Source of the DNA: Albugo candida
Taxonomy: Eukaryota; Oomycota; Peronosporomycetes; Albuginales
NCBI GenBank assembly: GCA_040437565.1
Contig: JBDOQK010000041.1
Location: 186,001 to 250,000, forward strand
Direction: 5' to 3'
DNA: 64,000 nucleotides
In this document: positions 59,401-64,000 of the stretch, in pieces
Numbering within the stretch: position 1 is the first letter of the stretch
Layout of the letters: every line of letters begins with the position of its first letter
Notes under the pieces: model-generated
Database searches by the model: none
Seen by the model: the letters and a program-made list of their open reading frames with translations, nothing else
Told to the model about the DNA's origin: nothing
Translations under genes and position numbers: made by a program

Positions 59401-61186
59401 CCTACAAACCAACCTGAGCTCATTGAAGAGCGTGAAAGTCAAGTACAATAAAAATGCCGCAGCCTTTAAAGCTGACACCAGAAAAATCCTTGACAGCTTT
59501 AAGCAACGAAACGAAAAAGAAGTTATGAGGATGGATACGATGTTGAGAGACTATATCGATCATTGTCGGAAGCGTGCCTTCCAAGAGGACACAATCACAG
59601 GCATAGCCTCCGACCATGACTATCACCTGCACGAAATCAACAACCTTGAGATAGCGTTGGTCGCATTTGCAAAGAAAGTAGATACTGGATTTCATCAACA
59701 AAGATTGTTTCTCTTAGATACATTGGAACAGACTAGAGAAGAGATACTTAGCAAGAGTAGCAACTTTGAGGAGCGATATCGAGCAGTATATCAGAACTTG
59801 GAGCTGAAAGGAGGCCTGGGTCTCAAGTTTGGACACCCAAAACGGAACGCACAAATCAAGTTCTGGTCTGAAGTCCACCGTACTGATCGTGATGTCGACG
59901 ACATCGATAACCTATTGCAGAATACAAACACAAAGCTCAGCTTTTACTTGAAAAGTGAACAAACGGAAAGTGAAGGGTTTGTATTCATATCGGATACTTT
60001 TCGTAAAATGTGTATCTTGCGGTCAAAGTTTTACTATCGCGGCGTTTACTTTCATTTGTTGAAGTGCAAAGTACAATTGAAGCCAAAATCTGTACACTTT
60101 CTGCTTCTTTACCCAAATGAGCAGTACCTGATGAATACAGAAGTAGAAATGTTCAACACGGTCAAATTTGTGGATGAAACGTCGTCAATACAGGACGATG
60201 ATTGTATGTACCCGCTCAACTCTTCCTTCTCGCTTTTATTTGAGGAAATCAAAGCCAATTTGGTGGAGGAGACATGGAAGATGTATCACGACGAAGGTAG
60301 ATCAGCCGATTTAAGCGAATATCCGGATGGATGTCCTCCGTCTTTGAACGAGTATCTGAGCGAAACACAGCTAAAATTTCAAGCAGTAATACGACACCGT
60401 AAGGCACAGTATCAACAAGAGATCAATACATTTCGCAATATTCTCGAGCTCGCAATTGATGCGATTTTCCAAATTGTTTTGGAAAACTCGCGTGCCTGGA
60501 TGTCTAACGTAGAAGAAGTTTACACGCAGCAGGTCCAATCGACAAATGACTCTCTGAAGACTGTGGACTCTGTGGAAACAGTACATAATGCCGACAACCA
60601 GGCTGTGCGGACGTTCTACAGAGTATTTCTCGTGTTCGAGCACAACGTATCAGCAGTCTCTGAAGCATTTTTGAGTCTATTGGATTCCTGTGTTCTGGAT
60701 GAGCACGATCTCGTAATAGCGCAAGATGACCCTCCCATTGAACGGAAAAGAAAATCATTAAGAAAATTGCAGAAATTGGCACAAATAGCCGAATGTGGAG
60801 ACAAGCGTGAAGTGCCGCATTCACTTCAAGAGTTGGACATGTGGAAGAAAGCTGGAGAATCACCCCGTTTTTCAAAACGAGCAATATCACCAATACCAGA
60901 GTCTGTACCTCGACAAAGCTTGGAGAAACACATTCAACCAGAACAACTTGATAGTATTTTGGAGGGTATCGATCAAGAAATTCTCAAACTTCCCGGAGTA
61001 AGAGATCATGGATCTGGGACTAGCGCTATTTTATCTACACCTCTTCATCGCAAGGTGATTAAATGTCGCAATGAATCTCACTTTTTCTTCACAGCACATG
61101 CTTCTGCAATCATTGCACGATTGTCAAGTAAGTTTAGTAGAAGCAGTGTCCAAAATCAAAGTAGTATTAGCACGGAATTCGCTTAA
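56432..61186 (+). CDS. CCDC180: Coiled-coil domain-containing protein 180 homologue
   Basis: One uninterrupted frame of 1584 residues from ATG 56432 to TAA 61186, close to the 1650-1700 residues of animal CCDC180. It is almost entirely alpha-helical and charged, with long coiled-coil stretches (for example ALRKHCENTRQALHQCTGIF near 320-340 and AKAETEMYQTRIAELAKHQD near 925-945). A C-terminal globular-looking block contains GGLGLKFGHPKRNAQIKFW, then FRKMCILRSKFYYRGVYF and DGCPPSLNEYLSETQLKFQA. This order fits the DUF4455-DUF4456 layout of CCDC180, a family restricted largely to ciliated eukaryotes. No transmembrane segment. It starts 87 bp after the PH-SNARE stop in the same direction and is followed after 46 bp by the CDF gene. 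The family call is by layout and motif memory, so a related flagellar coiled-coil family is possible. Confidence 0.7.
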   Translation: MTVDTQEQALSEQSTRNVEDLKQFYHESPAVQTGSILRNGAKYSFERRRIQHTEAQETYNEAVRLSNHDFEELIISECTKSKDKLEGFDERLSAEFLAFEDTSFIFSANYEDVLSAWAECEATYQKRSNEIENLSTILESTEHRRSRVVSKELQRYTEILLEIEYVLPSAIERIVEKEAYKSNVVVLRNLQQYTSLIEKLLSANVDALRNARVLWEGGRRRWRQSYHNRQIDQLKTSLMSSDFLFSREMQQTLEIWRADVEIIHSDNRLRVLSEMQNVGAYLTVDKIQAVRTQMASFDVDENGLNERCFKSIRLIQDQQKRALRKHCENTRQALHQCTGIFHSTELSKCKQRLEVYLQDKTFAEFFQMAGDLRLVLDTVSNSLEDSKVISHAELLRLTDLLDVIANALTSLILEKDHENILQSVKCLLETLRENEGNDLMEDLLTLGTHLDSLQKLPDLHISSSRELSQIQNDLNFALGSNKVEETDNKLLAATLKNTPIHENATMDPKIIYDIRRRLSIFVYSSGLEEEFHKLLLYIRHQLLQQQRALELSNDAILPYETSILSTSEEDGKAIQTFIVATQTKNKAIQIGLERYICFIHDIAASKEAMQEDIEWVSSSVASLLRSTMEGNARDLQILENNFNKASLLLRHAPDACSLDRELKEVTDINTHFEDAYRSYDFHIKCVAPIQYQASQAILHRYLQFLVKHIRLVVEAGLEVENIEISASRSSLEKLFLPSEIEEMVARIQISSSSEADATEANSSQSDLINRRSQDDAEKTNFKQYLHRLRNFRDLDRTNAMSDLLRALLFESGTDQVPSERLQHFDGNTIITEDIASEVRSESAGDESNECVIFFKRNLDFRLPKKLLPDGVVLSMLEKYCEDISIQLDDFSNNVFQSIELAELERANECKILLDAMLNENCRRKAKAETEMYQTRIAELAKHQDHFENFMSRISKKLGELQKSFLATSHEIHDQFEKYRVLQLSLQTCLPLQTNLSSLKSVKVKYNKNAAAFKADTRKILDSFKQRNEKEVMRMDTMLRDYIDHCRKRAFQEDTITGIASDHDYHLHEINNLEIALVAFAKKVDTGFHQQRLFLLDTLEQTREEILSKSSNFEERYRAVYQNLELKGGLGLKFGHPKRNAQIKFWSEVHRTDRDVDDIDNLLQNTNTKLSFYLKSEQTESEGFVFISDTFRKMCILRSKFYYRGVYFHLLKCKVQLKPKSVHFLLLYPNEQYLMNTEVEMFNTVKFVDETSSIQDDDCMYPLNSSFSLLFEEIKANLVEETWKMYHDEGRSADLSEYPDGCPPSLNEYLSETQLKFQAVIRHRKAQYQQEINTFRNILELAIDAIFQIVLENSRAWMSNVEEVYTQQVQSTNDSLKTVDSVETVHNADNQAVRTFYRVFLVFEHNVSAVSEAFLSLLDSCVLDEHDLVIAQDDPPIERKRKSLRKLQKLAQIAECGDKREVPHSLQELDMWKKAGESPRFSKRAISPIPESVPRQSLEKHIQPEQLDSILEGIDQEILKLPGVRDHGSGTSAILSTPLHRKVIKCRNESHFFFTAHASAIIARLSSKFSRSSVQNQSSISTEFA

Positions 61187-61232
61187 AATACGAAAACACA
61201 GATGCATCCAATACATTTACCATTGCAGTTGT

Positions 61233-63028
61233 ATGAATGTAACGTTACGCCTGTCTGAGCCGAGCACAATCTTAATGAATCACGGGTATGACAATGAGAG
61301 CGCGACAGAATTCGAATCAACTCATTTGCCCGCCTACCTTTTGGCTTTACCGATCTACAAGGATGCCGCATCACCGCTTTTAGGAGAATATCGAGAAAAT
61401 AGGCGATCGCAGATAGCACACTCATTGATACATAAGCAAAATGGCGAAGAAGTTCAAATGATACCAGCGGCAACTTCCCGCCACGTCGGATCAATCATCC
61501 GAGCATCATTCATTGCTAATATCGTACGTGTCATCAGTTCGCTTGCTTGACTACAAGATCTGTTCTACTTTGCGTTTTAGCTTTTGGCGTGCGGCAAATT
61601 GTATGCTGCGATAAGTAGTGGTTCTCTGTCAGTATTGTCGTCATTGGTAGATTCGATACTCGATTTGACTTCGCAAGGACTCTTTTGGTTTTCTGATAAA
61701 CGAATGCNNNNNNNNNNNNNNNNNNNNNNNNNNNNNNNNNNNNNNNNNNNNNNNNNNNNNNNNNNNNNNNNNNNNNNNNNNNNNNNNNNNNNNNNNNNNN
61801 NNNNNNNTTTTGGCTTTACCGATCTACAAGGATGCCGCATCACCGCTTTTAGGAGAATATCGAGAAAATAGGCGATCGCAGATAGCACACTCATTGATAC
61901 ATAAGCAAAATGGCGAAGAAGTTCAAATGATACCAGCGGCAACTTCCCGCCACGTCGGATCAATCATCCGAGCATCATTCATTGCTAATATCGTACGTGT
62001 CATCAGTTCGCTTGCTTGACTACAAGATCTGTTCTACTTTGCGTTTTAGCTTTTGGCGTGCGGCAAATTGTATGCTGCGATAAGTAGTGGTTCTCTGTCA
62101 GTATTGTCGTCATTGGTAGATTCGATACTCGATTTGACTTCGCAAGGACTCTTTTGGTTTTCTGATAAACGAATGCATACGCCCAGTAGCAGGTATCCTG
62201 CTGGTCGTCGTCGTTTGGAACCTATTGCAGTCATTATATCTGCAACGTTGATGGGGATGGCAGCTTTAGAGGTGATTCAAAAAGCGGTAGAAACGTTAAT
62301 AATCGGCTACGAAGGTACCCTGCCAAGTATCAATATGACTCAACTCACGATAGCAGTCCTACTTTTTGCAATTTCAACTAAAACAATCCTTTGGTATCTT
62401 TGCTACCGCATTGGCCTGACTTCACCAACAGCAAAAGCTCTAGCACAGGTTTTCAACTCGTATCGTAACAATTCAAAGCAAACTAAAGTGCACATTTTTG
62501 TAGGACCATCGGAACGACGTACTAAGCAACATCGCTGCTGTTATCACATCCCTCACAACCAAAGTACATGAGAATCTATGGTATGTTGACTCCGTCGGAG
62601 CGATTTTGATTTCGCTATACATCGCAATCAGCTGGCTCGCGACAGGATCAGAGCAAGTTCAACGTCTCGTAGGCTTGCGTGAGTGCGAAGGTTTCATTTG
62701 ATCCCGATATAAGCTAAACGCGTTTTCTATAGAGGCTGACCCGGTCTTTATTGAGAAACTCCGAGATTTTACTAACAACCATCACCCACAAATGCAAGCT
62801 GACATAATACGAGCGTATCATTTTGGAAGTAATTACCTGGTGGAAGTGGAGGTGATACTACCAGAAAAGATGTCTGTACGGGAAGCTCATGACATTAGCT
62901 TAGACCTACAAAAGAAGATTGAGGAGTTTGACAGTGTAGAGCGGGCATTTGTACATGTCGATTATTTAGCCAGAGGATATGACGAGCATAAAGACCCAAC
63001 ATTGCGTCGGTCTACTTCGAGCTGTTAG
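61233..63028 (+). CDS. Cation diffusion facilitator, predicted Mn type
   Basis: After removal of the false duplication, four exons close in frame. Exon 1 is 61233-61523. Exon 2 is complete in the second copy (62050-62448), exon 3 is 62504-62678 and exon 4 is 62733-63028. The total is 386 residues. Metal-site motifs are SGSLSVLSSLVDSILDL (Asp121 and Asp125, DxxxD) in the second membrane helix and DHRNDVLSN (Asp231 and Asp235) in the fifth. Paired DxxxD motifs are the signature of Mn-CDF/MTP8-11 proteins, whereas Zn types carry HxxxD. Membrane helices are seen at PIAVIISATLMGMAALEVI, LTIAVLLFAIST and VGAILISLYIAISWLA. The C-terminal cytosolic domain (HFGSNYLVEVEVILPE, FVHVDYLARGYDEHK) is complete. 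Likely role: Mn export to the vacuole, Golgi or outside. The ATG at 61233 was chosen as the first in frame; a later ATG lies near 61275. Confidence 0.9.
61339..62176. repeat. Scaffold gap with exact 369-bp duplicated flanks
   Basis: 100 N at 61708-61807. 61339-61707 equals 61808-62176. It duplicates parts of exon 1, intron 1 and exon 2 of the CDF gene. Confidence 0.95.
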
Positions 63029-63521
63029 GGAAAACTCTATAATGATACTCCTTGCACATGATTTATCCGTCAACTCTGAGAGACCGCAAACATTTTTGTC
63101 ATCTCAATTATAATTCAATGGCACCGCGATGTCAACGAAGTGAAATGTATGTAAACGTTGATCAATGCCGAGGCGAAAGTCCACTGCATTTTCATTTGTA
63201 ACTAGAACCGATTTCTCTTATCATTATATTACTTTGGGATATGCATTTTGTACGCATGTCTTCAAAGTGCCTCAAACCTCAGAGACGGTCTCGTCCAGAA
63301 CACCAACTAGCATTAAAAAGATAGCTGGTGTATCGGAAGTACGATAATTTGCCATAACAAATCTTCGCTTCGGCAGTACGATGATGGGAAAGTGAATAAA
63401 GTCATCATATATTGCACAGTGATGCAATACAATACTGCCCACCAGCTCTCGACCAATTTGCGGTCTTTTGTAACATATAAATAGCACGGTGAACAAAAAA
63501 GCTTCGCTCAGACTATGATCA
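63029..63521. other. Intergenic, no gene seen
   Basis: Contains the 3' flank of the CDF gene and the 5' flank of the following gene. Open frames here are shadows without motifs. Confidence 0.45.
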
Positions 63522-64000
63522 ATGAGCGGGAATGAATCCAATTCCCCGACTAGCGACATTGATGACAAAAATGCTGTTTCTTCCCAAGACTTTAAAGTAA
63601 GTGAGACTCTAGAGTCAAGAACGAAAAGCAGCAGCAATATCGAGGAGGATGGCGAAAGCGATTCTACTGATCATAGAATTGGCAAAAACAAGGTACCGAC
63701 TTGCAAATGTTCTGACCAAGAATTCGAACAGCAAAAAGAGGCGGAAAAAGGTTCTACGTTATCGTCACAAGTGATAAAGTTGAAAGAGGAGATCAAGAAA
63801 CATAAGATACTTTTAGAAGCGCTTGCGCCTGTCCCTGGTTTGGATAGGAATGTTTTGGAAGCTGTACTTCTCGAGGGGGACGCGATGAATCATGATCTTC
63901 GAGATGTGAAAATCGTCCATCAAGCAAAACAATTGCGTCAACTGAAGCAATTGATACAAAAAGAGCAACGACTCGCACATAATGCTCTCAATTCCATAAA
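63522..64000 (+). CDS. Coiled-coil protein, N-terminal part, possibly CCDC13-like
   Basis: An open frame starts at ATG 63522 (MSGNESNSPTSDIDD) and is still open at the window end, 159 codons later. The first 75 residues are Ser/Glu/Lys-rich and probably disordered. From about residue 75 a coiled coil begins (SSQVIKLKEEIKKHKILLEA), then a conserved-looking block VPGLDRNVLEAVLLEGD followed by DLRDVKIVHQAKQLRQLKQL. The string DLRDxKIV..AK..R.L recalls CCDC13, a centriolar-satellite and ciliary protein, but only this short string supports it. The gene is in the same direction as CCDC180 and CDF. The amino-acid composition and lack of stops argue that it is real. Confidence 0.5.
   Translation, partial: MSGNESNSPTSDIDDKNAVSSQDFKVSETLESRTKSSSNIEEDGESDSTDHRIGKNKVPTCKCSDQEFEQQKEAEKGSTLSSQVIKLKEEIKKHKILLEALAPVPGLDRNVLEAVLLEGDAMNHDLRDVKIVHQAKQLRQLKQLIQKEQRLAHNALNSI

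Overview
The window reads as nuclear DNA of an oomycete, most likely a white-rust Albugo-type species (inference). Signs are very short introns (about 49-64 bp with GT..AG borders), tightly packed housekeeping genes, stramenopile-style flagellar genes, and oomycete-type mobile elements (Crypton, MULE, copia and Tc1/IS630-like fossils). Nothing bacterial is seen, and I found no convincing tRNA, rRNA or CRISPR. Nine 100-N scaffold gaps are present. Seven of them are flanked by exact direct repeats of 66 to 3837 bp, which look like unmerged contig ends rather than biology. An eighth has an 8-bp overlap, and both of the gaps without a long repeat (34416-34515 and 37972-38071) sit inside copies of one SINE.

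Layout. 1-1027: 3' end of the 2-oxoglutarate dehydrogenase E1 gene. About 1.0-23.4 kb: gene-poor, decayed DNA holding an OGDH fragment, a MULE remnant, foldback repeats, a possible VPS9-like relic, a copia fossil, a decayed coiled-coil tandem array, a DDE transposon, a kinesin-1 pseudogene and a second MULE piece. 23.48-34.26 kb: a dense host block of MED20 (+), CNOT1 (-) and PDK1 (+). 34.3-45.2 kb: a second decayed island with two SINE copies, a second kinesin pseudogene, MULE pieces, a Crypton and a Tc1/IS630-type transposase relic. 45.3-64.0 kb: a second dense host block with an RNF4-like SUMO-targeted RING protein, a small two-exon candidate gene, IQCH (-), a PH-SNAP25-type SNARE (+), CCDC180 (+), a Mn-type cation diffusion facilitator (+) and the start of a coiled-coil gene running off the window.

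How the genes relate. MED20 (Mediator), CNOT1 (mRNA deadenylation scaffold) and PDK1 (AGC kinase master) are basal regulators with no shared pathway. The 47.6-64 kb block is more suggestive: IQCH and CCDC180 are families known from ciliated or flagellated lineages, they flank a membrane-fusion protein of unusual architecture, and the partial last gene resembles a ciliary coiled-coil family. Exon-intron structures given here were derived by hand from frame and splice-site consistency. They close perfectly in frame for IQCH, PH-SNARE, CDF, CNOT1, PDK1 and MED20 once the duplicated gap flanks are removed.
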